Shown: positions 34,547 to 47,490 of the stretch, one piece after another | How positions within the stretch are numbered: position 1 is the first letter of the stretch | Layout of the letters: each line of letters opens with the position of its first letter | Assembly (NCBI RefSeq): GCF_019320115.1 | Contig: NC_089594.1 | Coordinates: 20,190,880 to 20,254,879, forward strand | Length of the DNA: 64,000 bases | Origin: Miscanthus floridulus | Lineage: Eukaryota; Streptophyta; Magnoliopsida; Poales; Poaceae | Direction: 5' to 3' | Made by a program: the position numbers and the translations under genes | The notes under the pieces: model-generated | What the model saw: only the letters and a program-made list of their open reading frames with translations | What the model was told of the DNA's origin: nothing | Database searches by the model: none

Positions 34547-37500
34547 TCAAGTGGGCACAGCAGTGAACTTCTTCTTTATGTATGTCCCTTGGTTATGATC
34601 GCTTCGTAACCATGGAGTGTCCTCATCATTTACCAAGATGCTAGGGTCTTTGTTCACTTTGAAGGGCGGAATTCGGTCATCCTTTTCATATTCTTCTGAC
34701 ATGTCCGACTTGTCCTCAATTCCCACGATGACTCTTTTCCCTGAAAGAACTATGTGGCGCTTTGGCTCTTTGGTTGAGTCATTATCGTTTTTCCCTCTTT
34801 TTGGTTTGGTAGACATATCATTGACATAGAACACCTGATTCACATCCTTGGCAAGGACGAATGGTTCGTCTTTGTATCCAATATTACTAAGGTCTACTGT
34901 TGTCATTCCATACTCGTTGTCTACTGTTACCCCGCCTCCGGTCACCTTGACCCATTGGCACTTGAACAATGGGATCTTCAAAGTAGGTGCATATTCTAGT
35001 TCCCATATTTCATCTATGCGTCCATAATATGTCTGCTTATTCCCATTCGGGTCTGTGGCATCTATGCGGACACCACTGTTTTGGTTGGTACTCCTTTTAT
35101 CTTGGGCTACTGTGTAGAATATGTTCCCATTTAACTCGTACCCTTTGTATGTGACGATATGCCATGATGGTTGCATAGCCAATAAATACATTTGCTCATG
35201 GATGCTCTCATCACCTTGACATTTCTTTCGCAACCAACCGCCGAAAGTTTCCATGTGCTTACGCGTAATCCAAGCTTCAGTCTTCCCTGGAAACTCGGAT
35301 CGTAAGAGATCCTTGTGTGTCTCAATATACGGATCTACCAAAGAGGAGTTCTATAGAACTGTGTAGTGTGCTTTATTGAAATAATCATCATCCGTACCAA
35401 TATATGTTTTCCTCCCTAGTGTCCCCTTTCCGCTTAGTCTCCCCTCATGTCTCGATTCAGGAACACCAATCGAGTCAAGGTCGGGAATAAAGTCAACACA
35501 GAACTCAATGACCTCTTCTGTTCCATAGCCCTTGGCGATGCTTCCTTCTGGGCGAGCACGGTTGTGAACATATTTCTTCAGGACTCCCATGAATCTCTCT
35601 AAGGGGAACATGTTGTGTAGGAACACAGGACCAAGAGTGAAAATCTCCTTGACTAGGTGAACTAGGAGGTGTGTCATAATATCAAAGAAGGAAGGAGGGA
35701 ACACCAACTCAAAGCTGACGAGACATTGAACCACATCATTCTGTAGTTTAGCTAGATCAGTTGGATCAATTGCCTTCTGAGAAATTGCATTGAGGAATGC
35801 ACATAGCTTCACGGTGGCTAGACGTACATTTGGAGGTAGAATTCCTCTTAATGCAACTAGAAGTAATTGCGTCATGAGAACGTGACAGTCATGGGACTTT
35901 AAGTTACAGAATTTCTTCTCTGGCACATTTATAATACCCTTTATATTCGAGGAGAATCCAGATGGTACCTTGATGTTGTTTAAGCATTCAAACATAATTT
36001 CCTTCTCCTCTTTGCTTAGAGTGTAGCTAGCAGGACGTAAGTAATGGCGTCCATCATCTGTTTTCTCTGGATGCAGGTTGTCTCTTTCTCTCAAACAACG
36101 CAGGTCCTGTCGTGCTTCAAATGTGTCCTTAGGCTTTCCATACACACCCATAAAGCCTAGCAGGTTCACACAAAGATTCTTCGTCAGGTGCATCACGTCG
36201 ATCGAGCTACGGACCTCCAGGACTTGCCAATAGGGTAGGTCCCAAAATATGGACTTCTTCTTCCACATGGGTGCGTGACCGTTAGCGTCTTTCGGAATAG
36301 GTTGGCTTCCATGTCCTTTTCCAAAGATGACTTTCACATCATTGACCATATCGAGTACATCCTCACCGGTTCGGTTGCGAGGCTTGGTCAGGTGGTCTGC
36401 CTTCCCTTTAAAATGCTTGCCTTTCTTTCTTACAGGGTGATTTGCAGGAAGAAATCGACGATGGCCAAGGTACACGACCTTTCGACATTTTTTCAAGAAT
36501 ACACCTCTAATATCACCGAAGCAGTGTGTGCATGCATTATATCCCTTGTTTGACTGTCCTGAAAGATTACTTAGAGCAGGCCAATCATTGATTGTTACGA
36601 ACAACAATGCTCGCAGATCAAAGTGTTCCTGTTTGTACTCATCCCACACACGTACACCTTCTTTATTCCACAAAATGAGAAGTTCGTCAATAAGTGGTCT
36701 CAGGTACACATCGATGTCATTGCCAGGTTGCTTTGGGCCTTGGATGAACACAGGCATCATAATGAACTTCCGCTTCATGCATAACCAAGGAGGAATGTTG
36801 TAGATACTTAGAGTAACAGGCCAAGTGCTATGACTACTGTTCTGCTCTCCAAAAGGATTGATACCATCTGTACTTAAAGCAAACCTTAAGTTTCTTGCGT
36901 CATTTGCAAACTCCGGGAATTCTCTATCGATTGCTCTCCACTGGGACCCATCAGCAGGGTGTCTCAACATATTGTCTACCTTACGGTCTTCTTTGTGCCA
37001 TCGTAACAATTTTGCATGTTCTTTGTTTCTGAATAGACGTTTCAAGCGTGGTATTATAGGAGCATACCACATAACCTTGGCAGGGATTTTCTTACGCGGA
37101 CGTTCGCCCTCAACATCACCAGGGTCATCTCGCCTGATCTTATACCGTGACGCATGGCATACCGGGCATGCATCCAATTTCTCGTACTCTTTGCCACGGT
37201 ACAGGATGCAGTCATTAGGACATGCATGTATCTTCTCTATTTCTAGCCCCATAGGACAGACAACTTGTTTTGCTTCGTAGGTAGTGGCGGGCAATTCATT
37301 GTACTTCGGAAGCATCTTCTTTTGGATTTTTAGTAACTCTCCAAATCCCTTGTCAGGTACACCATTCTTTGCCTTCCATTGCAGCAATTCTAGTGTGGTT
37401 CCCAACTTTTTTGCCCTGCATCACAAGTTGGGTACAACAATTTCTTGTGATCTTCTAGCATCCGCTCGAACTTGATCTTCTCCTTTTCACTTTCACATTC

Positions 37501-37896
37501 TCTTTGTGCGTCATGAATGACCTGAGAAAGATCATCAGCCGGCTCATCTTCTGCGGCTACCTCTTCTTCAGCTTCTCCCATTGCAGTATCATTGAAGCAC
37601 GCACCATCAGGAATAATATCATTGTCGTCCCATTGTTCTTCTTCACCTTCTTCCATTACAACACCGGTTTCTCCGTGCTTTGTCCAACAAATATAGTTTG
37701 GCATGAAACCCGACTTGAACAAGTGTGAATGAAGAGTCCTTGAGCAAGGATATTCCACCGTATTCTTACATATGGCACATGGGCAGCACATGAAACCGTC
37801 GCGTTTGTTTGCCTCGGCCGCACGTAACAAAGAATGCACGCCGTCAATGAACTCTTGGGAGTGGCGATCAGCATTATACATCCAATGACAGCTCAT
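34547..37896 (-). pseudogene. TNP2-type CACTA transposase, copy A
   Basis: Single long exon of about 1,113 codons. In order: transposase-associated N-terminus (about residues 3-75, CHWMYNADRHSQEF, CCPCAIC), acidic linker, Transposase_21 catalytic region (about 340-560: STDGINPFG, NIPPWLCMKRKF, DIDVYLRPLIDELLILW), DUF4218 (about 680-810: CHVLMTQLLLVALRG, NRARPEGSIAKGYG) and DUF4216 (about 945-1030: FKCQWVKVTGGG). The protein would cut element ends. Breaks: six rather than seven A on the coding strand near 37412 shifts the frame (shared with copy B; element 1 keeps the phase), and TAG at 35351-35353 replaces a Gln that copy B retains. The catalytic region itself is open. The shared A-run difference could be a sequencing slip. 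Confidence 0.9.
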
Positions 37897-37944
37897 CTAC
37901 ATTACATGACATAAATATCATATTAAAACCTAGATCATAATTAA

Positions 37945-38506
37945 TTATTTATACAACATGCGTGCCACCACAAAAGATACAAATTTATGAAGCATCGCTA
38001 CGATGTAGACAATCCCAACTACCACTAAAAGAACTAAAGCTAAAATACATTTTAGGAGCACAAGGATTTCGCGACCAATCTCAACTAAAACACACAGATC
38101 CCCCGATTGTGCAACATCTTTGGGCTTCTTCGGCTGGATCACTGCCTCATTAGGCGCCGTATCTGCCTGTTGTGCAAGATATTTTTGCACGAGTTCAACA
38201 TACTCTTCCTCCCAGTAGAAGCCTGAACATCGTCCACTGCCATCCCACTGAAATTAGAACTTTAATCACAACCATCATGAAAATAGGTATAAACTAACCA
38301 TAATCAATAAATACGATAAAATAACTCACATTGCGATCCGGACACTTGTAGAAGATACGATCCTTGTTGGGACCCTCCTTCTTCACTCGGTACTCCATCA
38401 CAATCTTTGTCTCATCACGACACTTGCCGCATGGAATGAGAGGAAGGCCCGGCTTAAGTCGCTTTGGAAACCCATGAGAGGCCGAGGACCCGGAAGCAGT
38501 TGCCAT
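37945..38506 (-). CDS. GRF zinc-finger / membrane protein, copy A (159 aa)
   Basis: Two exons, 38506-38330 and 38247-37945, GT-AG intron, phase 0. Residues 22-70 form a GRF-type zinc finger: CGKC (Cys26, Cys29), FYKCPDRN (Cys55) and GRCSGFYW (Cys66). A coiled segment follows, and a strongly hydrophobic stretch at about residues 120-145 is predicted to span a membrane. GRF fingers bind single-stranded nucleic acid in other proteins (family knowledge); the role here is unknown. It lies directly upstream of the TNP2 gene (49 bp gap) and probably shares its transcript from the right-end promoter. It is the only element gene with no break in either copy. Confidence 0.8.
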
Positions 38507-38650
38507 CTACTCTCTATACTCATTTTTTAATACACTATAAATTTCTCCTTTTATAAACAAATAAAATTAAGAAACTATAAAATTATCTAGATCTCTATAC
38601 TCATTTTTTAATACATTATAGCTCAAAAACATGTTTTAATAAATAACCAT

Positions 38651-39223
38651 CCGTACTAGTTGACCTTGCTTACGTGATCATCTTGGCGAGCATTTCTCCA
38701 CCGGACGGCACCGTACTTGGTCAAGGAAAAGCTCCGATTCTACGAGGAAGGGAACACGGTCTTCCACGACCGTTGTCGCTCTCCCTCGTAGAATCAAAGC
38801 TCCTCCTTGATATCCGTTACCGCTCGGCAGAGAACATGATCGCCGAGCTGAACACGGTCCGCAAGTTCAACTAGTATGGATTTTCTATAATTTTCTAACT
38901 ATTTTCTAAGTTTATATTTATATATACTACGTTTAGGTACGGTGATTGACAGACTACTGCGATGATATCGGGACATGTGAATAAATAACCATCCGTACTA
39001 GTTGACCTTGCTTACGTGATCAGCTCGGCGAGCATTTCTCCACCGGACGGCACCGTACTTGGTCAAGGAAGAGCTCCGATTCTACTGAGGAAGGGAACAC
39101 GGTCTTCCACGACCGTTGTCGCTCTCCCTCGTAGAATCAAAGCTCCTCCTTGACGTCCGTTACCGCTCGGCAGAGAACATGCTCGCCGACCTGAACACGG
39201 TCCGCAAGTTCAACTAGTACGGA
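38651..39223. repeat. two tandem fold-back repeats of element 2
   Basis: Palindromic units at 38651-38880 and 38993-39223, period about 342 bp. The second has CTACTGAGG at 39083-39091 where all other units have CTACGAGG. Confidence 0.9.
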
Positions 39224-39249
39224 TTTGCTATAATTTTCTAACTATTTTC

Positions 39250-39595
39250 TAAATTTATATTTATATATACTTTAACCTTCTTTCATGTAAATATGCAAGC
39301 TTGAAGTGATTTTGAGCTCAAAATGCTTACAAATGAAAAAAAAACCACAATAAAGAACCATAAATATATATAGTGAACAAAATGGCATAAGAAAATGGTG
39401 AAAAATGAGAGTATGAGATTGGTAACCTTTACAACTGAAGAATCGACGGAGGAATCGAAGAAATCGACGGAGGAATCGAAGAATGGATGGAGGAACAATG
39501 GAGGGAGGGAGGAAGCAAGAACACTAGTTCAGTGAGCTTCAAAATGTGCTGAGCTCGGGCTCGGGGAGGAAGAAGGAGACGGCCGATATATAAAG
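39250..39595 (-). promoter_or_regulatory. right-end promoter and leader of element 2
   Basis: Minus-strand CTTTATATA (39587-39595) followed by a pyrimidine-rich leader with TCCATCGA-like and TTCGATTCCTCCGTCGAT repeats and a candidate splice donor GGTTACC near 39425. The fold-back repeats would then lie in the first intron. Inference. Confidence 0.5.
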
Positions 39596-39599
39596 GGAG

Positions 39600-39880
39600 A
39601 ATATTTAGTCCCGGTTGGTGGCTCCAACCGGGACTAAAGGTAACTTTCCAACCCCGGGCGCAGCCACGGCCCGGGAGTAGACCTTTACTCCCGGTTGGAG
39701 CCACCAACCGGGAGTAAAAGTATACCTTTAGTCCCGGTTAGGTGGCTCCAACCGGGACTAAAGGTCCCTGCCACCTCTGTCTGGCGCAGTAGCCGTTGGG
39801 CAGGGACCTTTAGTCCCGGTTGGAGCCACCAACCGGGACTAAAGGTATTTCTAGTCCCGGGGGCAAAAAATTCTGGGACT
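39600..39880. repeat. right subterminal hairpins of element 2
   Basis: AGT and ACT variant hairpins as in element 0; one arm reads CCGGTTAGGTGG with an extra base at 39740 compared with CCGGTTGGTGG at 1389. Confidence 0.85.
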
Positions 39881-39928
39881 AGAGTCCATTTTGGCCGAGG
39901 ATCAAAGGTCTGTTCTCTACTAGTGCCT

Positions 39929-40008
39929 CAGTGGGGTACTGCCACAGAGAAATGGAAGATCTCTTCAATGATGACCTGCCATAGAGAAACAGAAGCAGAG
40001 GAAGGAGC
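39929..40008. mobile_element. truncated remainder of element X, copy A
   Basis: The 80 bp that follow the CCT duplication match 59089-59168, then switch at 40009 to the beginning of the second duplication unit. This join defines the duplication breakpoint. Confidence 0.85.
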
Positions 40009-40429
40009 TGTCAAAAGAAAAAAAAATCCGTGAATTCATAGTTTTTTTCTCTGAAGAAGGCCCTTTGTGTTCAATCTGTCCTTCATGCATGGGTAGTAAC
40101 CAAAAAAATGCTTGATGATGCTTTTAGTTAGAAGCTATGAATTCACGGATTGAACACAAAGGGCTTTCTTCAATTGTTCTTCCGTAGCAATTAAGGTCTG
40201 TTTATTTTAGTACGTAACAGAAGTTAGCACCTCGATAAGATCCAATTGTTCTTCGTACTTGATAACCTCTTGGAAAACAAAGTAAAAAACAAAAACCAAC
40301 AGCTACATGACATGTGTGCTTGCACGAAAATAGTGACCGCGCGTGCACCTTACCTAACTGCTATATATAGTAAGCCCTACTCCTAGACTACCTTTCTTGC
40401 ATTGCTTTGTCGCTATCACCGCAAATTAA

Positions 40430-41342
40430 GGCCCCGTTTGGCATGGCTTTGGCTCGTGAAAAAATAGCTCTGGCTCTGGCTCGTATGGAAAAGCAGCTTT
40501 TTCTGGCTCTGGCTTATTTTGTACGAAAACGTTTGGCAAAACGGCTTTCTTCTGGCATTTCAGATTGGAAAGAAGATGTCAAATATCCAAAATACCCTTA
40601 TATTTCTTTTTTTCTCTTTTCTTTTTCTTTTTTTTTTCTCTTCATTTTCCTTTTCATTTTCTTTCCTTTTCCCCTTCTCTCTCCTTATCCGATCGGCCTT
40701 CCCTTCTTTTCCCCTCCTCTCTCTGATCCGATCGGCCTTTCTTTCCTTCTTCTCTCTTGGGCGGCGTCCAGGGCACCACCCGTGCCCCCACCTCCGTGCT
40801 CTCCGCTGGGCACATTAGGGGTCTGCGCCGCCGCCGCCGCCGGTGCTCCACCCGCGCCGCCGAGCTCCACCATGGATGCCGCCTCCGCTCGCGCAGTCAA
40901 GCTCCGCAATGGCCGTGGCCTCGGCACGCCTCTGAGATCCAACATGGCCGCGGCCTCGGCACACCGCCATGCTCCGCTTCGGCTGCTGAGCTTCGGCCCG
41001 GCCGTGGGCTCCGCACGCGCCGCCGGCCGCCATGGCGTCCGCCGGCCACCACCCCCCGCCGCCGCCTCCACGCTGCTGCCGAGCTCGCAGGCTTGCCTGA
41101 TGGCAAATGTTTTAATTTCTGTGAAATAGCAAGGGCACATGCATACTTTAGTATTTTGGGTGGAGGAATGAGCCGGTATGAGCCACTATTTTTGGCTTCT
41201 CATCGGCGGAAGAACCTAGAGAGCGGAAAAGGTGGGGCTTCTCCTGGCTTTTCCTCGTGAGCCATTTTGAGTTATAGTGTTTGGCAGGGCTTCACCATGA
41301 GCCGCTCAAGAAGCCGCTCGATGAGCCCTGCCAAAGGGGGGC
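40430..41342. mobile_element. PIF/Harbinger-like non-autonomous element, copy B
   Basis: Same termini as 21277-22188 and TAA at 40427-40429 and 41343-41345. Differs by a few homopolymer and short indels. Confidence 0.75.
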
Positions 41343-41634
41343 TAAGTTAGACCAAGCACGCAGAGAAATTAAGACATGCATGCCGCGAGATTAATTACAC
41401 TCTCGATCTTGAACCAGTCAAAGCAAGAAAAAAATCACATAATAATAATGTTATGACATCGTACTTTACAGCATCTTTATTAGCTTTAATTTAGAGTATA
41501 TATGTGTTCGATCAAACAATTGTAAATAAAGAATTAACCGATTTAGTACACAGGAGCTGGAGAAAGCACCTTAGTTGTTCACATGCAAAAAGTATATGGC
41601 ATATATATACTCAAGAAAAAGGTTTGTACCCATA

Positions 41635-43048
41635 GAACCCCCACCCCCGAGCGCTCCCCAACCGGCGACTCAGGGGGGCCCTCACCGGCGCCGCCGGACC
41701 CCCCACCCCTCCGGCCCGCTGCCATTCTCCGGCGCGCGGCGGCGGCGGCCAGCGGTGGCGCCCAAAAACGGCCTCCCACCGCAGCCCCGTCCCTCTCCCC
41801 TCTCCACCCCCCACCACACCTCCTCTTCAATATCAACTCCAGCGAGCTCGAGGCGGCTTTGGGACCTCCATGACTGGATCTCGCGAGCTCTGCTCCGGAT
41901 CTAGTGTTTGTCGTGGTTTCTGGCTGGATCTGCGCCTTCCTACGGCTTTTGGGGCGGGGTCCGCTCGTTCTTCACGTGGCGTCGCCTCTCCTCCACGCGG
42001 GGCGTGCGCGGGGCGGCCGGCCTGGCTCTGGCCGGCCCGTGGTTGCCTGGTGGCTAACCTGCCGTGGCCAAGGCCGGTGCTCCACTACTGGGCCACGGCG
42101 ATGGCGGCCGGCCAGTGGCCTCCCCTCTCTGGTGGCGTCTAGGACCACGATGGTGGTGGCTGGGCCAGATATGCCCTCCTCTGAAGGTCGAGTTGCCGGC
42201 GGCCGGTGGGCTGCTGGCAAGTGCTGTGGTGGTGTGCTGGCGACTTTGGCGCTTTGCCGTCGGTGCTGTCACTGCGGGTGCCACGAGCGAAAACCCTGCA
42301 CGTTTCCTCCGGGCCGGCGGCGGCGCAACATGTGCCATCTACCTCCTTGGAGGCGTCGCCGAAGTTTCGGTTCGTCCGGGCCAGGCCGGGGTTGAAAGTC
42401 CTACTCATGTGCTTCTTCCAGCATTGATTGGCGTCTGAGGACGTCAATTTCCTTCCTGAAGGCATCGCTGCAGCACTGCTGCAGCCCATCTCCCGTTGCT
42501 CTCGCCGGAGTTGCTCTTCTTGTGCTGTGTCTGTGTGTACTTCAAGCTACTCTTCGCATGGATCTGTCCAGCCTGCCGGGTGTTGCCACAGTCGTTGGTT
42601 CTTCGCAGTGGATACTTTGCCGCTGCTTCTTTGACGGATGCTTTGCCGTCGTTGTTGTTCGGATGGATGCTTTGCCGCCGACGTCACTTGGGCTCCGCCA
42701 TGCGCGTGATGCCCCTTCTTGCGGATGCTTTGCGCGTTGACCCTAGCGGATGCTTTGCCGCCGTTCTCCTCTTGGTGGATGCTTTGCTACCATGGCTTCA
42801 CCTCTTGTGTTGGCAGCCCAGCGATGTTGTATTTCTCCTTTGCAGGTTCAGTCGGATAGGGTTGTGGTGGACGGGTCTCCCCTTCCGCCGTTCTTTCTGT
42901 TCTGTTTGTCGCTAGGTTCCTAACCACTTTCTCTGTGGTTCTGTAACTGGCACTATAGGTCCTCCCGTAGTTGCGTTGTGTAAGCCGTTCTTTCGGCACT
43001 CTTCTTCTTAATGAAATACGCGTGAAGTCGTGTTCTAGAAAAATAGGG
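41635..43048 (+). mobile_element. LINE-like non-autonomous retrosequence, copy B
   Basis: Matches 22481-23893 with the same diverged 17-bp flanks (41618-41634 and 43049-43065). At 42284 it has C where copy A has CT (23127-23128). Confidence 0.6.
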
Positions 43049-43246
43049 AAAGGTTTATATACATAACAAATGATAGATTATTACTTATATTTAAACAAAC
43101 AGACATAATCTCAACAAACTAGTACAACATAATGATTTAACAATTTTGTGTAAAATGGAAGGATTACAATCTTGAAAGAAAGTAGGACGTTATTGAAAAT
43201 CCTCAACAGATCGATAGAATGATAGGTTGCTAGTGTGCACTGCCTC

Positions 43247-44847
<1,601 letters not shown>

Positions 44848-44957
44848 CTCGTACAGGGCTACAGGCTAGTCTTTGTGCCTCTGAGTGCAGTGAGGTGTAT
44901 TGCTTGGAGCTCTGGAGGTAGCTAGCTTGCTGGGGAACATGGACATCAGGACATCCA

Positions 44958-44965
44958 TATTTATA
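44958..44965 (-). promoter_or_regulatory. TATA box of peroxidase copy B
   Basis: TATAAATA on the minus strand about 110 bp upstream of the ATG, identical in context to 25803-25810. Confidence 0.7.
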
Positions 44966-45577
44966 GCAGAAACTCCTGGACTCAGTCTGTTAGTATAAGC
45001 TTGAAGCTAGGTAGTATATAGCAAGCAGCCAAGCACTCCATGAATGCATGAATATATTTATATATATATGATTAGGTTAGATCATGTCATGTACCGGCTT
45101 CACCTCACCTTCACCTACTATGTTGGACTTCGATCGAGTTGAAAAGCCGGCAATCAAGGTTGCTTGCCCAACAGGCAACAGCTAGCTAGCTACGAGGAAT
45201 CACTCGCGCCTTTCGCAATTCACACTGCTAGTCTGCTACTGTGTATGCAGACTGTCTTTAATTTAGGAAAGCGTGCAAGCATGGAGCTTTGCTTTTAGTC
45301 AATCGGAACGTATGTATTGTATCAAACCGTGTTTCTCTGAATGGTTTGATAAAAGTTACCCTAGCATCCTACTATAGGGACGGTTCGGCTGAACCGATCA
45401 AGATTTTGATCATCAACAGTTGCAGATATATGGTTGGAACCATTCAGAGACAGAATTACATATGTGCTCACATCAGCATTCAGAGGCTCCTCTGCACACT
45501 GTGCTACCATGCAGATATAGTCCATAGTCGGAAGCATTCAGAGTCCAAGGGTCATACATATCTACTCACATCACCAT

Positions 45578-45750
45578 AAAAAAAGGGCGTACCCAGTGCA
45601 GAGAGCTCCCACTCTGTGCGGGGTCTGGGGAAGGGTGTCGGTGGCAAGCCTTACCCTCGCCTGTGCAATACGAGAAGACCGTGACTCGAACCCGGGACCT
45701 TCCGATCACAGACGGTAAGACTCTACCGCATGCACCAGGCCCGCCCTTCA
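45578..45750 (-). mobile_element. tRNA-derived SINE, copy B
   Basis: Same as 26423-26595, with the 14-bp target duplication at 45564-45577 and 45751-45764. Confidence 0.92.
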
Positions 45751-45764
45751 ACTCACATCACCAT

Positions 45765-45940
45765 CATGGAAGTAATTCATAGACATGATGCCTGTTAGTG
45801 GTAGTGGCTGCTTGGGGAGAACAATGGTCATATACTTGTATTTAATTTATTTATGGCCAGAGCTATAGCACTGACAATTTAATAAACTGTACAATTTGAC
45901 TACGCTATCCATCAAGATCACATATACTAATAGTACATTT

Positions 45941-45972
<32 letters not shown>

Positions 45973-46699
45973 GGTACTGTAAATATGGAATATCTGTTTG
46001 TTCTAAATAAAGTCACTATGTTTTGTAGCCCTCATTTATTTTGTTTGTCGCACTAAATATATGAAAAGGACTCAACAGCCCCGGCCCTCAGAGATGCATG
46101 CATATGTTGTGGATGTTTTATTTGCTTCCAAGAGTAGTTGTGAATAGGACAAGCATGTAAGCCCTGATCAAGGCCTCAAGGTCAGAGCAGTTGGTGTTGT
46201 GAAGAAGCTTAATTAGTCAGCATGTATATATTGCCTGGACGAGGACTTTGTGTTTTGAGTACACTACTTTCACAATAATTTTACAAGAATATCGACAAGC
46301 AAGAGTCCACTGAATTTTCCATGCTACAAGGAGGCAGGCATGCAGTTCACGCATCCAACAACCCAATTGCGACCCAAGTCGTACGAGTACCAAAAACTTT
46401 CATTTCAGCAGTTCTAGCTATGCTCTCCATCTTGCTTCTAAATAAAAGCGATCGAATATTCAACAGCTGGTGGAGAAGGTTCCAATGCAATGCCTACTTT
46501 TCAATATAGAGGCCATTTTGATTCAGGATATATATTTAAGTAATATTTATAGCTTCACTGGATATATGTTTTAGACATTTCTACGTACATTAAAGAGAGT
46601 GGGTGGGTCGCCACCAAACAACTATGACAAAACACTAAACGAATTGAGTTGTTTCACTAGGATGGAAAATAAGAAATAATAACTAACCTTGGAACCAGT
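45765..46699. other. non-coding DNA with a (CT)n run
   Basis: Copy of 26610-27544. CT microsatellite at about 45946-45972. Confidence 0.5.
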
Positions 46700-46954
46700 G
46701 TTCACTACACCACAACACCGAGATTGGTGATGAACAATCTGACGCTAAAAGTGGATACAGCGACAGACGATCTGTTGCTAAAAAGTTATAGCGATAGACT
46801 TATGCAGACAATGCAAGTGTTATCGCTAAAAATATTTAGCGACAGACAACACTTTTACTGACAGATAGTCTATTAACGACAGAACATGTGATTGTACATA
46901 TGGCTTGATTTCCTCAGCAAGGCACTATATATCCTCTCCTCCTCACTGGTAGAG

Positions 46955-47185
46955 AACCGAGCTTTACTCCCGGTGGGGAACCCCCTCTAGTCCCGGTTCC
47001 CCACCCGGGAGCAAGCATCCGGGACTAAAGGGGGGGTCCTTTAGTCCCGGGTCAGGAACCGGGACTAAAGGAGGACCTTTAGTCCCGGTGGGTAACACCA
47101 ACCGGGACTAAAGGTGCCTCCTGACATGCCACGATGGCCGGCACCTTTAGTCCCGGTTGGTAATACGAACCGGGACTAAAGGTTT
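46955..47185. repeat. left subterminal hairpins of element 3
   Basis: As 27800-28030, with the arm AACCGGGACTAAAGG intact where copy A reads AACCAGGAC. Confidence 0.85.
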
Positions 47186-47490
47186 TTTCCTTTTTTGTTT
47201 TCTTTTCATTTTTTTGTTTTTTTTTCAAAATAGGTTTTCGAAGTCGTATTGTACGCTGCTAATTATACATTTATACGCGCGTATAGTATGTTTCGGTTCA
47301 AGCACAATGAACGTATTAAATCACACAATTCAAGCATAGAAATATATATATATATATATGCATGCATGCATCATATATATATTTACATGCATGCATGCAT
47401 ATGTGTATTTTACATTATATTATTTCATGTGCATATATTACAAAAGATTGCATTACAGTTGTTGTGACATAACAAGTTTCCTCTCATCCT

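Larger units (their letters stand above)
27789..39925 (-). mobile_element. CACTA element 2, 12.1 kb, complete ends (copy A)
   Basis: Left terminus CACTGGTAGAGAACC at 27789, right terminus GTTCTCTACTAGTG ending at 39925, and target duplication CCT at 27786-27788 and 39926-39928. Gene order on the minus strand from the right end: terminal promoter, fold-back repeats, GRF zinc-finger gene, TNP2 transposase, internal hairpin promoter, TnpA/Ulp1 gene, left hairpins. It is the best-preserved element in the window but each large gene has at least one break. Confidence 0.96.
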
